A stretch of DNA of 64,000 nucleotides from Pseudomonas sp. JUb42 (GCF_024807945.1 NZ_JANUFD010000006.1:186001-250000); one strand, 5' to 3'; counted from the stretch's first letter, positions 54,553-63,990 are shown. Notes: generated by a model not told the origin, from the letters alone. A program made the numbers and translations.

Positions 54553-55509
54553 CTACGTGGCCTGGCGCTGGCGCCGCCAGGTCTGCGACGGCAGCTCGCC
54601 AAAGCGCTTGCGATAAGCCTCGGAGAAGCGCCCCAAATGCAAAAAACCATGATCCAGAGCGACCTCGGTCACACTGCGCGCAGTGGCCAGTTGCAGCACG
54701 GCATGGACCTTTTCCAGCTTGCGCTGACGCATGTAGTCGCGTGGAGACAAACCTGCCTGGCGTTCGAACAGGGTATACAACGAGCGCTCGCTGACCCTGG
54801 CCACGGCCATCAATTGCTCGATGCTGATGTCTTCGCACAGATGTTCTTCGATGAACTGGCGTACCGGCTCGAAACCGCCGCTTTCATCGGGCCGGGGAAT
54901 GACCCGCAGGACATTGCTGGCCAACAGCGCCAGCAGTTTATTGGCGACGATGCGCTCGTAAAGCGCCTGCATCGGTGCTTCGGCGGCATTCTCCGCTTCG
55001 TGACAAATCAGCCCGAGCAGTTGCAGGAAGCCACCCATTTCAGCCAGCTCGTGACGCGCGGCGATAAAACGGATGCCCTGCTGGGGCAGGCTCCAGTGCT
55101 GTTCGAGGCAGGCGTTTTCCAGCAGGCGCACCGGCAATTTGACGATGAATTTCTCGCAGTCGGCGGAATAGGTCAGGTCCACCGGGTCATCGGGGTTGAT
55201 CAGCAACACTTCGCCGGGGCCGAACACCTGTTCCTTTCCCCGGGCGCTGGAGCGGCAATGACCCTGCAGGAGAATTTGCAGGTGATAGATGGTTTCCAGC
55301 GCCGTAGAAGTGACCTGCACCGGCGCACCATAGCTGATGCGGCACAGGTCCAGACTGGAAAAGGTCCGGTGGCTGATGCTCGCCTCGGGGCGGCCGCGGC
55401 GTGGCAGGCGAATGCAGTGGCTACCCACATGCTGGTTAACGTAATCCGACACGGCATAGGCATCGGCACGATCGAATATCCGGCTGCGCTCACTCAATAG
55501 CACGGTCAT
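54553..55509 (-). CDS. benR: BenR, AraC/XylS-family activator of ben genes
   Basis: A 318-residue AraC-family regulator with an N-terminal effector-binding domain and two C-terminal helix-turn-helix motifs (SIEQLMAVARVSERSLYTLF; SVTEVALDHGFLHLGRFSEA). It matches XylS and BenR, which respond to benzoate. Its predicted DNA site is present upstream of benA. The ATG at 55509 has AGAGGCG before it; the longer reading has no site. It is 96 bases after catA on the same strand, so some read-through from cat is possible. Confidence 0.9.
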   Translation of the reverse strand: MTVLLSERSRIFDRADAYAVSDYVNQHVGSHCIRLPRRGRPEASISHRTFSSLDLCRISYGAPVQVTSTALETIYHLQILLQGHCRSSARGKEQVFGPGEVLLINPDDPVDLTYSADCEKFIVKLPVRLLENACLEQHWSLPQQGIRFIAARHELAEMGGFLQLLGLICHEAENAAEAPMQALYERIVANKLLALLASNVLRVIPRPDESGGFEPVRQFIEEHLCEDISIEQLMAVARVSERSLYTLFERQAGLSPRDYMRQRKLEKVHAVLQLATARSVTEVALDHGFLHLGRFSEAYRKRFGELPSQTWRRQRQAT

Positions 55510-55605
55510 GGTTGCGCCTCTTATAGTTGTATTAGGCTCAGACTCAAGGCAAAACGCCCCCGCAGGCAAGACCTGTGGGGGCGGCTGGTTAGGTAATGCA
55601 GTGCA

Positions 55606-56511
55606 TCAGGCTTCCAGCGCCCTCACCCGCACATGGCGACTTTCGTCCTTGGGCGCAGCGGTGGGTTGCAGCACGAAATCGAAGTCGATATCGGCGCGAC
55701 GGCCATTGGCATCGTCGCTGAAGTGAATCTCGGCGATCAGCTCGTCACGGGTGGCGTAGGCAAAATCGTCGTGCAGGTATTGGTCTCCGGCCAGGTTGAT
55801 CTGTGTGGTCAGGTGGCGATGCCCCGGCGCCGAGATGAAGAAGTGGATATGCGCCGGGCGCTGACCATGACGGCCCAATTGATCGAGCAGCTTTTGGGTC
55901 GGCCCATCCGGTGGGCAGCCGTAGCCGGACGGCACGATGCTCTGCAAGCGATAGCGGCCTTCGGCATCGGTCTGGATACGACGACGCAGATTGAACTCCG
56001 ATTGCGACGGGTCGAAATACGAATAGGTACCTCCCGTATTGGCGTGCCAGACATCGACAATGGCATTGGCCAGTGGCACGCCATCGGTGTCTCGGACCTG
56101 ACCGGTCATGTACAGCACGGTGCCGGGGTCCTGGCCATCATCGAGGCGGGCAAAGTGCTCGCTCAGCGGCGCACCCGCTACGTAAAGCGGGCCTTCAATG
56201 GTCCGCGGCGTACCGCCGACATGGCCGGCCTGTTCGTCTTCGGCATCCATCAGCAGGTCAAGGTAATGCTCCAGCCCCAGGCCCGCGACCAGCAGCCCGG
56301 CTTCCTGGCGACTGCCCAGTTCGTTGAGGTAATTGACGGCTTTCCAGAACTCTTCAGGAGTGATCTGCAGGTCTTCGATGATCTTGATGCTGTCGTTCAG
56401 CACTCGGTGCACGACATTCTTCATGCGCTGGCTGCCGCCAGCCTGGTCAAAGCCGCAAGCGCCCTCGAAGAATTGCTGGACTTCGGCAGTTTGCGAGATA
56501 CGGATGGTCAT
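55606..56511 (-). CDS. catA: Catechol 1,2-dioxygenase
   Basis: A 301-residue intradiol dioxygenase that opens catechol to cis,cis-muconate with non-haem Fe(III). Ligands are visible as Tyr in GTYSYFDPSQ, Tyr in VPSGYGCPPDG and the HIH pair in RPAHIHFFIS. The N-terminal helical domain is of the usual length. The ATG at 56511 is chosen (AGGA about eight bases before), giving MTIRISQTAEV as in P. putida CatA. It is third in catBCA, separated from catC by a REPIN. Confidence 0.95.
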   Translation of the reverse strand: MTIRISQTAEVQQFFEGACGFDQAGGSQRMKNVVHRVLNDSIKIIEDLQITPEEFWKAVNYLNELGSRQEAGLLVAGLGLEHYLDLLMDAEDEQAGHVGGTPRTIEGPLYVAGAPLSEHFARLDDGQDPGTVLYMTGQVRDTDGVPLANAIVDVWHANTGGTYSYFDPSQSEFNLRRRIQTDAEGRYRLQSIVPSGYGCPPDGPTQKLLDQLGRHGQRPAHIHFFISAPGHRHLTTQINLAGDQYLHDDFAYATRDELIAEIHFSDDANGRRADIDFDFVLQPTAAPKDESRHVRVRALEA

Positions 56512-56586
56512 GGCGGTGGTCCTCATCATTTCTTTGTTCTTGTTGATATAGGTGCTACGCAGGAGACATAGGTGAATGCAATTCTT

Positions 56587-56676
56587 GTGGGAGCGAATTC
56601 ATTCGCGAAAGCGGTATTTGAGGCAACACAATTGCGTCGAATGTACCGGCCTCTTCGCGAATGAATTCGCTCCCAC
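56587..56676. repeat. REPIN-type inverted repeat between catC and catA
   Basis: The left arm GTGGGAGCGAATTCATTCGC begins at 56587; its complement ending GAATGAATTCGCTCCCAC closes at 56676. It lies within the catBCA transcription unit. Confidence 0.85.
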
Positions 56677-56690
56677 GGGGTTATGTCCAC

Positions 56691-56981
56691 TCAGCGATCG
56701 TCGTCGTGAACCGAAGACGGATGTCGGCACAGCGCCGTGACGTCCATCTCCATATAGGGGTAAAGCGGCAGCTGCATCAAGGTGTCGTGCAGTGCCTGGT
56801 TATCCGCCACATCGAAAATACTGACATTGGCGTACAACCCGGCAATGCGCCAGAGGTGGCGCCAGACGCCGTCACGTTGCAGGCGCTGAGCCAGTTCCTT
56901 TTCATCGGCCTTGAGCCGGTTGGCCTGTTCGACGGGCATGTCGGGAGGCAGTTTGACGGTCATGCGGACTTGAAAGAGCAT
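56691..56981 (-). CDS. catC: Muconolactone delta-isomerase
   Basis: A 96-residue enzyme that converts muconolactone to 3-oxoadipate enol-lactone; a decamer in P. putida. Start MLFQVRMTVKLPPDMP and the VSIFDVADNQALHDTLMQLPLYPYM segment are diagnostic. AAAAGGA precedes the ATG. The gap after catB is 27 bases. Confidence 0.95.
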   Translation of the reverse strand: MLFQVRMTVKLPPDMPVEQANRLKADEKELAQRLQRDGVWRHLWRIAGLYANVSIFDVADNQALHDTLMQLPLYPYMEMDVTALCRHPSSVHDDDR

Positions 56982-57008
56982 CGCGTGGTGTCCTTTTTAT
57001 TGGAGAAA

Positions 57009-58130
57009 TCAGCGGCGGGCAAAGCGCGCCAGGCGTTCATCGTCCAGCTCCAGGCCAAGGCCCGGGGTGCGCGGCACCAGCAGTTGGAAATCGCGGTAGA
57101 CCGGTGGCTCGACCAGAATGTCTTCGGTGAGCAGCAACGGGCCGAACAACTCGGTGTGCCATTCCAGTTTGTCGAGGGTGGCGAAAGCGTGGGCCGAGGC
57201 CAGGGTGCCGATGCTGCCTTCGAGCATGGTGCCGCCATACAGGCCGATACCTGCCGCCTCGGCGATCGCCGCTGTGCGCAACACGGCCTTGGGGCCGCCA
57301 GTCTTGGCGATCTTCAGGGCAAAAATCGACGCCGCGCCCATTTGCGCCAGGGCAAAGCTGTCAGGCACCGACTCGATGGCTTCGTCGGCCATCAACGGAA
57401 TCGGGCTGTGGGCACTGAGACGCACCATGCCCGCACGGTCGTAGCGGGATAGCGGTTGCTCGACCAGCTCGACCCCGGCGTCGGCCAACAGGTAGCAGGC
57501 GCGAATTGCAACCGCTTCGCTCCAGGCCTGATTGATATCCACCCGCACGCTGGCGCGGTCGCCCAGGGCGCGTTTGATCGCGGCAACGTGGGCAATATCC
57601 CGGACCGGCTCCCCGGCGCCGATCTTCAGCTTGAAATGCCGATGGCGACGCAGGTCGAGCATGCGCTCGGCCTCTTCAATATCCTTGCCGGTGTCACCGC
57701 TGGCCAGGGTCCAGGCCACTTCGACACCGTCGCGCACCCGGCCGCCCAACACTTCGGCCACCGGCAGGCCCAGGCGCTTGCCCTGGGCATCGAGCAAGGC
57801 GGTTTCCACGGCGCTGCGGGCGAAGGTATTGCCACGGATACCGCGATCGACGCGCTGCATGGCGGCATTGAGGTTGGTGGCATCCTGGCCGATCAGCAGC
57901 GGCGCAAACCACTTGTCGAGGTTGACCTTGATGCTTTCCGGACTTTCCCCGGCATAGGCCAGGCCGCCGATGGTGGTGGCTTCGCCGACGCCGATGATGC
58001 CGTCGCTGCTGTAGATACGCAGGATCACCAAGGTCTGACCGTGCATGGTATGCATCGCCAGCTTATGCGGGCGGATGGTGGGCAAGTCAACAATCTGGGT
58101 ATCGAAGCGTTCGATGGTAATGGCGGTCAT
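57009..58130 (-). CDS. catB: Muconate cycloisomerase
   Basis: A 373-residue enolase-superfamily enzyme making muconolactone from cis,cis-muconate with Mn2+. The Lys pair is in HFKLKIGAG, metal ligands are Asp in VDINQAW, Glu in VEQPLSR and Asp in MADEAI. The ATG at 58130 is the first gene of catBCA; the CatR site lies about 90 bases upstream. There is no second cycloisomerase (clcB/tfdD type), so chlorinated intermediates would depend on this one. Confidence 0.95.
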   Translation of the reverse strand: MTAITIERFDTQIVDLPTIRPHKLAMHTMHGQTLVILRIYSSDGIIGVGEATTIGGLAYAGESPESIKVNLDKWFAPLLIGQDATNLNAAMQRVDRGIRGNTFARSAVETALLDAQGKRLGLPVAEVLGGRVRDGVEVAWTLASGDTGKDIEEAERMLDLRRHRHFKLKIGAGEPVRDIAHVAAIKRALGDRASVRVDINQAWSEAVAIRACYLLADAGVELVEQPLSRYDRAGMVRLSAHSPIPLMADEAIESVPDSFALAQMGAASIFALKIAKTGGPKAVLRTAAIAEAAGIGLYGGTMLEGSIGTLASAHAFATLDKLEWHTELFGPLLLTEDILVEPPVYRDFQLLVPRTPGLGLELDDERLARFARR

Positions 58131-58217
58131 GGGACGTTCCGGCTGTGTTGTGTTTGTTCTTGGCCACAGATTGACGCTGCACCGGCACAGCGTCCAATAT
58201 TGAATAGGTCTGGTTTG

Positions 58218-58232
58218 ATACCCTGGAGGTAT
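58218..58232. promoter_or_regulatory. CatR recognition site
   Basis: ATACC-CTGGA-GGTAT is a perfect inverted repeat containing T-N11-A, the LysR-type core, in the gap between catB and catR where CatR binds in P. putida. It also holds the GGAGG used as ribosome site of catR, so binding would cover catR's own start. On the catB side the sequence TATTCAATATTGGACG (about 58207-58192) resembles the catBC promoter region. Confidence 0.75.
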
Positions 58233-58233
58233 C

Positions 58234-59100
58234 GTGGAGCTTCGTCATTTACGCTACTTCCGGGTGCTGGCCCAGACCCTCAACTTCACCCGCGCCGCCG
58301 AACAGTTGAATATCGCCCAGCCGCCCTTGAGCCGGCAGATCCAGCAACTCGAGGATGAACTGGGGGTGGCCTTGCTTGAGCGCTCCCGGCCGTTACGCCT
58401 GACCGAGGCCGGGCGCTTCTTTCATGAGCACTCCAGCCAGTTGCTCGAACAGCTGGCGCGGATCAGTGACGATACCCGGCGGGTAGCCGCAGGCCAGAAA
58501 CGCTGGCTGGGTATCGGTTTCGCCCCGTCGACCCTGTACGGCGCCCTGCCCGACCTGATCCGCCGCCTGCGCAGCCTGGGGGATATCGAACTGGGCCTGT
58601 CGGAGCTGATCACCTTGCAGCAACTCGAAGCCCTGAAGAGCGGGCGCATCGATATCGGCTTTGGCCGCATCCTGTTCGACGATCCGGCCATTACCCAACA
58701 AGTCCTCCGGGAAGACCCGCTGGTCGCCGCCCTGCCCGCTGGCCACCCGCTGCTGGCGGAGCCGGCGACGCTGGAACAGTTGGCCGCCGAGCCTTTTGTG
58801 TTGTATCCGGGCAGCCCGCGCCCCAGTTACGCTGACCATGTACTGGGCATATTTGCCGCCCAGGGCCTGCATATCCACGTTGCCCAAACCGTCAACGAAC
58901 TGCAGACCGCCATCGGTCTGGTCGCCGCAGGGATCGGCATCACTCTGGTGCCGGCCTCGGTACAACGCCTGCATCGCGACGATATCGGCTACACCGCGTT
59001 GCTCGACAGCAGTGCTACGTCGCCGATAGTGGTCAGTTATCGCGCTGGGGATGTCTCGCCGGTCTTGCAGCAATGCCTGGGCCTGCTGGGTCATCGCTGA
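58234..59100 (+). CDS. catR: CatR, LysR-family regulator of catBCA
   Basis: A 288-residue LysR regulator; start MELRHLRYFRVLAQTLNFTR and AAEQLNIAQPPLSRQIQ are those of CatR/BenM-like proteins that respond to cis,cis-muconate. The start is a GTG with GGAGG four bases before it. Divergent from catB, with a predicted site in between. Confidence 0.93.
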   Translation: MELRHLRYFRVLAQTLNFTRAAEQLNIAQPPLSRQIQQLEDELGVALLERSRPLRLTEAGRFFHEHSSQLLEQLARISDDTRRVAAGQKRWLGIGFAPSTLYGALPDLIRRLRSLGDIELGLSELITLQQLEALKSGRIDIGFGRILFDDPAITQQVLREDPLVAALPAGHPLLAEPATLEQLAAEPFVLYPGSPRPSYADHVLGIFAAQGLHIHVAQTVNELQTAIGLVAAGIGITLVPASVQRLHRDDIGYTALLDSSATSPIVVSYRAGDVSPVLQQCLGLLGHR

Positions 59101-59261
59101 GGGCATTACCGCCCAAAAAGTCCGAAGTGTTGGGACAGTCGGCCCGTTTATCCGCCGGGATGAATCGCGTCTACTGGCCGGGAACAAAAGCCCCCGGACG
59201 CCGCCAGTGCAACAGCGCGCCACGGCGCAGGGCTTTCACCCGCTTGAATACCGAGGCTCTC

Positions 59262-60368
59262 ATGTCCACATTGCATTCTTCCGTCAAAGTAGGCCCTTAC
59301 ACCTTCGCCCACCGCGTCGTCCTCGCACCCCTGACCCGCATGCGCGCCGAGCCCGGCGCCAAGCCCGGCCCGTTGATGGCTGAGTACTATGCCCAACGCG
59401 CATCCGAAGGCGGTTTGCTGATTGGTGAAGCGACCATCGCCGCCGCAAATGGCAACGGTTACCTGGGCGCTCCCGGGCTGTTCGAAGACAGCCAGATCGC
59501 CGGCTGGAAACGGGTCACCGACGCCGTGCACGCCAAGGGCGCGAAGATTTTCCTGCAGCTGTATCACGCCGGTCGCCAGTCCAATATCGATGTACAACCG
59601 GCTGGCAGCATCCCGGTCGGGCCTTCGGAAATTCTCCACGGCGGCGTGGCCTACACCACTGAAGGCTGGGTGCCGAACACACCCAACCGAGCCCTACAAA
59701 TCGACGAAATCAAGGCACTGGTTGAAAGCTTCCGCACAGCAGCAGAGCGCGGTATCAAGGCCGGTTTCGATGGCGTGGAACTGCACGGTGCCAATGGTTA
59801 TCTGGTTGATCAGTTTCTGCAGGACAACAGCAACAAGCGCACCGACAGTTACGGCGGTTCCATCGAGAACCGCACGCGCTTTTTGCTGGAAGTCACGCAG
59901 GCACTGATTTCGGTATGGGGCAGCGACCGCGTCGGTGTGCGAGTCGGTCCGAGCGGCACCTGGGGCGATATGGGCGACAGCAATCCAGAAGTTCTGTTCT
60001 CTTATGTCGCGCAGCAACTGGCGCCGTTAAACCTGGCCTACCTGCATTTGATCGAGCCGCGGATCCTCGGCAATATCGAAGATGAGAATGCCAACCCGGC
60101 CCCGATCGCCGCACAGCTGATGCGCAAGCACTACAAAGGCACCATCATTGCCGCTGGCGGCTTCAATGGCGAAAGTGCCGAGGCGATCCTGCAAGCCGGT
60201 GACGCTGACCTGGTCGCCTTCGGCCGCCACTTCATCGCCAACCCTGATCTGCCGGAGCGCCTGCGCCAGAATCTGCCATTGAACGCCTACGACCGTCCGA
60301 CCTTCTTCGGTGGAACCGAGGTCGGCTATACCGACTACGCGTTCCACGCAGTAGCCGCAACGGCCTGA
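59262..60368 (+). CDS. Old Yellow Enzyme family NADPH:flavin oxidoreductase (NemA/XenB-like)
   Basis: A 368-residue FMN TIM-barrel enzyme reducing activated alkenes, nitroesters or nitroaromatics. Landmarks: VVLAPLTRMRA near the N-terminus, QLYHAGRQS, and active-site His and Asn in VELHGANGYLVDQFLQ; FGRHFIANPDLPER near the end. The ATG at 59262 has GAGG about six bases before it. It is unrelated to the DgcA-like barrel at 33.6 kb apart from the common fold. The 3' end is one base from the convergent methyltransferase gene. Confidence 0.92.
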   Translation: MSTLHSSVKVGPYTFAHRVVLAPLTRMRAEPGAKPGPLMAEYYAQRASEGGLLIGEATIAAANGNGYLGAPGLFEDSQIAGWKRVTDAVHAKGAKIFLQLYHAGRQSNIDVQPAGSIPVGPSEILHGGVAYTTEGWVPNTPNRALQIDEIKALVESFRTAAERGIKAGFDGVELHGANGYLVDQFLQDNSNKRTDSYGGSIENRTRFLLEVTQALISVWGSDRVGVRVGPSGTWGDMGDSNPEVLFSYVAQQLAPLNLAYLHLIEPRILGNIEDENANPAPIAAQLMRKHYKGTIIAAGGFNGESAEAILQAGDADLVAFGRHFIANPDLPERLRQNLPLNAYDRPTFFGGTEVGYTDYAFHAVAATA

Positions 60369-60369
60369 T

Positions 60370-61029
60370 TCAGCCCAGCCACATGGACAGTTCCACGTCC
60401 TCGGCAAAGGGAATCGATAGGAACCCGCTGCCTGGCGCCCTTACCAGCGCCAGGTACTCTGGGCTGTAATCAGCGTTGTCAGCAATGATCAGCGCGCCGG
60501 GGCACAGGTGCTTTTGCACCAGGGCCAGTACTTCCATGTACAGCGACTTGGCGCCGTCCAGCAATACCAGGTCGATGCCGTCGGGCAGATCCACCGCCAG
60601 GGTCTGCAAGGCGTCTCCCTCGCGAATCTCCACCAGATCCTGCAACCCGCCCGCCGCCAGGTTCTGCCGAGCGCGTTGGGCTTTATCCGCTTCAAACTCA
60701 CTGCCGATCAAATGACCGCCGCCGTTATCACGCAGGGCTGCGGCCAGGTGCAAAGTGGAAATCCCGAAAGACGTGCCAAACTCGACAATGCTCCTGGCCT
60801 TGCTGCTGCGCGCCAGCATATACAGCAGCGCACCGGTTTCCCGGGACACCGGCAGGGCAAAATCCTTGAGATGGGAATACAGCTGTTGGTACTCGGTTTT
60901 GCTGTGCATCAAGCGATTCAACTCGCCTTCGGGCAAGTCGCGAAAGGCGGCACTGTTCACCGGTGAAGTGGCTTCTGACTCGGTAAACAGGCGATTGAGC
61001 AAGGCAGTTATAGAGGTCAAGGTATTCAT
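60370..61029 (-). CDS. Class I O-methyltransferase
   Basis: A 219-residue S-adenosylmethionine-dependent O-methyltransferase of the catechol/caffeoyl-CoA group. Motif I VEFGTSFGISTLHLA, and metal-binding Asp residues in DLVLLDGAKS and IIADNADYS are visible. The substrate is unknown; catechol-like phenols are possible. It is divergent from a TetR gene that probably controls it. GGAGA precedes the ATG. Confidence 0.9.
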   Translation of the reverse strand: MNTLTSITALLNRLFTESEATSPVNSAAFRDLPEGELNRLMHSKTEYQQLYSHLKDFALPVSRETGALLYMLARSSKARSIVEFGTSFGISTLHLAAALRDNGGGHLIGSEFEADKAQRARQNLAAGGLQDLVEIREGDALQTLAVDLPDGIDLVLLDGAKSLYMEVLALVQKHLCPGALIIADNADYSPEYLALVRAPGSGFLSIPFAEDVELSMWLG

Positions 61030-61118
61030 GCAATTCTCCGTTCAGATGCACTAATGTGAACACCGGATTAGAATGCGACGAATCCCTCACATTTAATATT
61101 CGCGTTTCCAGGGCCGCC

Positions 61119-61760
61119 ATGACCGATCGCCAGAACCCCAGGATTTCCCAGCGTAAGCAGCCGAAACAAGCCCGTTCGACCGAGCTGATCGGCATCATTC
61201 TGCAGGCTGCTACTCAGGTTTTGGCCAAGGATGGCGCACAGCTGTTCACCACCGCTCGGGTTGCCGAACGGGCTGGCGTCAGCATTGGTTCGCTGTACCA
61301 GTATTTCCCGAACAAGGCAGCGATTCTGTTTCGCTTGCAGAACGATGAGTGGCGCCAGACCACGGACTTGCTCAGCAGCATTCTCGAGGACCGCCAGAAG
61401 CCGCCCCTTGAACGCCTGCGCCTGCTGATCCACGCCTTCGTACACTCCGAGTGCGAAGAAGCGCAAATGCGTACGGCCCTCAGCGACGCCGCCCCACTCT
61501 ATCGCCATGCCCCTGAAGTTCAGGAAGTCAGGGCGGAGGGTGCGCAAAGAATCTTCGCATTTATCCGTGAAGCCGTGCCGAACGCGAGCGAGGCCAGACA
61601 GCTGTTGGCGGCCGACCTGGTCAATCTGACCATGAGCACCGTGGGCAAGCGCTTCTCCGAACAGCCACGCAGCACTGCCGAAATTGATGAATATGCCGGG
61701 GCCATGGCGGATATGTTGTGTGCGTATCTGCGGGAGATTGAAGCCAGCACAGCCTTTTGA
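61119..61760 (+). CDS. TetR-family transcriptional regulator
   Basis: A 213-residue TetR regulator with helix-turn-helix FTTARVAERAGVSIGSLYQYF. The ATG at 61119 is chosen (MTDRQNPRIS); the longer reading runs into the divergent promoter. It lies 89 bases from the methyltransferase start and is its likely regulator. The ligand is unknown. Confidence 0.9.
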   Translation: MTDRQNPRISQRKQPKQARSTELIGIILQAATQVLAKDGAQLFTTARVAERAGVSIGSLYQYFPNKAAILFRLQNDEWRQTTDLLSSILEDRQKPPLERLRLLIHAFVHSECEEAQMRTALSDAAPLYRHAPEVQEVRAEGAQRIFAFIREAVPNASEARQLLAADLVNLTMSTVGKRFSEQPRSTAEIDEYAGAMADMLCAYLREIEASTAF

Positions 61761-61798
61761 TTTTGTGCGCGATCCTGCGCTGTCGTAGAGCAAAACCC

Positions 61799-61883
61799 GT
61801 GGGAGCGAATTCATTCGCGAATGCACTTTTTAGGCGCTATATATCGAATGTACCGGCCTCTTCGCGAATGAATTCGCTCCCAC
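61799..61883. repeat. REPIN-type inverted repeat
   Basis: The left arm GTGGGAGCGAATTCATTCGC starts at 61799; its complement ending CGCTCCCAC closes at 61883. It lies in the gap between the convergent TetR and LysR genes. Confidence 0.85.
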
Positions 61884-62000
61884 AAAACTCCTCCCTGCCA
61901 AGGGTTTGCTAATCGACAGCGTGGCGCGTTAGCGGCGGGACGGCGCCCACTGAACTCCGATATTCAGTGAGTACTGTTTTGTTGGTAATCGCGAATCGCA

Positions 62001-62885
62001 TCAATCCACACTCAACCCCCACAACACCTCCAGCACATGCCGGGTCGTGCGTTCTATCTCACCGCTACGATGGGCAATGCCCAGTTCGCGCCAGAGCGGC
62101 GGGTTCAGCGGGCGCATGGCGATGCGGCTGTCGGGCAATGGCGTCAAGGTTTCGTGGGGCAGCAGGGTTGCGCCGTACCCGGCGGCCACCAGGCTTTTGA
62201 TCGCGTCGTTGTAGTTGAGTTGAATGCGTGCGACCGGTTGCGGGCCGTCGCTGGCGAACCACTCGGCGGTCAGGCGCGAGAGGCGCGTGCTGTTGTCATT
62301 GAGAATCAGCGGTTGCGCGGCCAGCCAGGTCGGGCTGATCAGTGCCGGGCTCTGCCAACGCGCAGGCAGGAAGGCCATGACCGGGTCGCGTCGCCATGCT
62401 TTGAGCTGCAAACCCTTGACCGGCGGCTGCGGCAAGGCGACCAGGCCGATATCGAGGCTGCCGTCCGCCAGTTTCTGCAAAGTCTGCTGCGAGGTCAGTA
62501 CGGCGACCTGCACGTCGATATCCGGATGATCCTGCTCCAACACCTCGAGCGCATGGGGGATCAACTGAGCGATGACGCCGGTGGATGCACCAACCCGCAC
62601 CCGACCGGCCAACCCCAACACCTGGCGCTGCACATCTTCCAGCGCCTGCTCGGCATCGGCCAACAAGCGCCGTGCCCGTTCGACCAACGTTTGGCCAATG
62701 ACCGACGGCTGCACCTGGCCACGGGTGCGGGACAGCAGCGTGGCGCCGACACGCGCTTCCAGATCGGCGATATGCAGGCTCACGGTCGGCGGCGCCAGGT
62801 TCAAGACCCGCGCCGCTTCGGCGAAGGAACCCAGGTCGGCAATCGCCACCAACGTGCGCAGGCGGTCGAGACTGATTTCACGCAT
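62001..62885 (-). CDS. LysR-family regulator
   Basis: A 294-residue LysR regulator with helix-turn-helix GSFAEAARVLNLAPPTVSLH. It is divergent from argC across about 110 bases, so may regulate it, though arginine genes are usually under ArgR. GAGG precedes the ATG. The ligand is unknown. Confidence 0.9.
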   Translation of the reverse strand: MREISLDRLRTLVAIADLGSFAEAARVLNLAPPTVSLHIADLEARVGATLLSRTRGQVQPSVIGQTLVERARRLLADAEQALEDVQRQVLGLAGRVRVGASTGVIAQLIPHALEVLEQDHPDIDVQVAVLTSQQTLQKLADGSLDIGLVALPQPPVKGLQLKAWRRDPVMAFLPARWQSPALISPTWLAAQPLILNDNSTRLSRLTAEWFASDGPQPVARIQLNYNDAIKSLVAAGYGATLLPHETLTPLPDSRIAMRPLNPPLWRELGIAHRSGEIERTTRHVLEVLWGLSVD

Positions 62886-62998
62886 ACAAACCTCTAACGT
62901 TCAGAAAATATGAATCTTACCGTTATCAAATTCAACTTTCCCTATGTTACGCCTGCGCCGAAGATAAGCGCTGTTGATTTCTGCCTGTGAGCGCATCC

Positions 62999-63919
62999 AT
63001 GACCATTGCATCTGTATTTATCGACGGCGACCAAGGCACCACCGGGTTGCAGATTCACCAACGCCTGCACCAGCGCAAGGATCTGCGCCTGGTGACCCTG
63101 CCAGCCGAGCAGCGCAAGGATGCCCAACGCCGCGCCGAGGCGATCAACAACTGTGATATCGCCATTCTGTGCCTGCCCGACGAGGCGGCAAAACAGGCGG
63201 TAGCCAGTATCGAAAACCCTGAGGTACGAGTGATAGACGCCAGTTCGGCGCACCGGACTCACGCCGAGTGGACCTACGGTTTCGCCCAGATCAGCGCGCA
63301 ACAGAAACAGGCGATCATCCATGCGAAGCGCGTCAGTAATCCCGGCTGCTACCCGACCGGCGCCATTGGGCTGCTGCACCCGTTGCTGCAGGCAGGTTTG
63401 TTACCCGCGGACTATCCGGTCAGCATTCACGCGGTGTCGGGCTACTCCGGCAAGGGCCGCGCAGGAGTCGATGAATATGAAGGCGCAGACGCAGCCCAGG
63501 CCCCGGCCTTCCAACTGTATGGACTGGGCCTGGCGCACAAGCATGTGCCGGAGATCCAGCAATACAGTGGTCTTAGTGAGCGGCCGCTGTTCTCGCCGGC
63601 TTATGGTGCATTTCGCCAGGGCATCGTGCTGACCGTTCCCCTGCAACTGCGCTTGCTGGCACCGGGTACCAATGCCGCCCAGGTGCATGCCTGCCTGAGC
63701 CAGCATTATGCCGAAGCTGATTGCGTGGAAGTCATGTCGCTGCAGGATGCCAAGGCCATGGCGGTGCTTGATCCTCAGGCGCTTAACGGCACCGACAACC
63801 TGCGCCTGATGGTCTTCGAAAACCACGGTCAGGTCTTGCTGGCGGCGGTATTCGACAACCTCGGTAAGGGCGCGGCCGGTGCGGCAGTGCAGAATCTGGA
63901 TCTGCTGTTGCAGCGCTAA
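62999..63919 (+). CDS. argC: N-acetyl-gamma-glutamyl-phosphate reductase, short form
   Basis: A 306-residue NADPH-dependent dehydrogenase, the third step of arginine synthesis. Active-site Cys in [14 protein letters not shown], nucleotide site [14 protein letters not shown]. This is the shorter type-2 form (about 310 residues) found in pseudomonads beside the longer type-1 enzyme (about 344). The ATG at 62999 is preferred to a GTG four codons earlier. It is not near other arginine genes here. A hairpin ATCACGG/CCGTGAT just after the stop lacks a T-run. Confidence 0.92.
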   Translation: MTIASVFIDGDQGTTGLQIHQRLHQRKDLRLVTLPAEQRKDAQRRAEAINNCDIAILCLPDEAAKQAVASIENPEVRVIDASSAHRTHAEWTYGFAQISAQQKQAIIHAKRVSNPGCYPTGAIGLLHPLLQAGLLPADYPVSIHAVSGYSGKGRAGVDEYEGADAAQAPAFQLYGLGLAHKHVPEIQQYSGLSERPLFSPAYGAFRQGIVLTVPLQLRLLAPGTNAAQVHACLSQHYAEADCVEVMSLQDAKAMAVLDPQALNGTDNLRLMVFENHGQVLLAAVFDNLGKGAAGAAVQNLDLLLQR

Positions 63920-63990
63920 TCACGGTGCCGCCGTGATCATGCCGATGTTAAGGTGGCCCGATTGTTTACAGCCACTGACTGAGGGACATC

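Noticed and set aside
57009..58130. Proline-betaine epimerase (enolase superfamily) that would fit the betaine region
   Set aside because: It lies in catBCA order with catC and catA and has CatB motifs, so muconate cycloisomerase is the right call.
5380..61883. Nine dispersed similar repeats as a CRISPR array
   Set aside because: They are far apart, each is an inverted pair, and there are no cas genes or regular spacers. They are REPINs.
63918..63936. Hairpin ATCACGG/CCGTGAT after argC as a rho-independent terminator
   Set aside because: No T-run follows the stem; recorded only as a hairpin.
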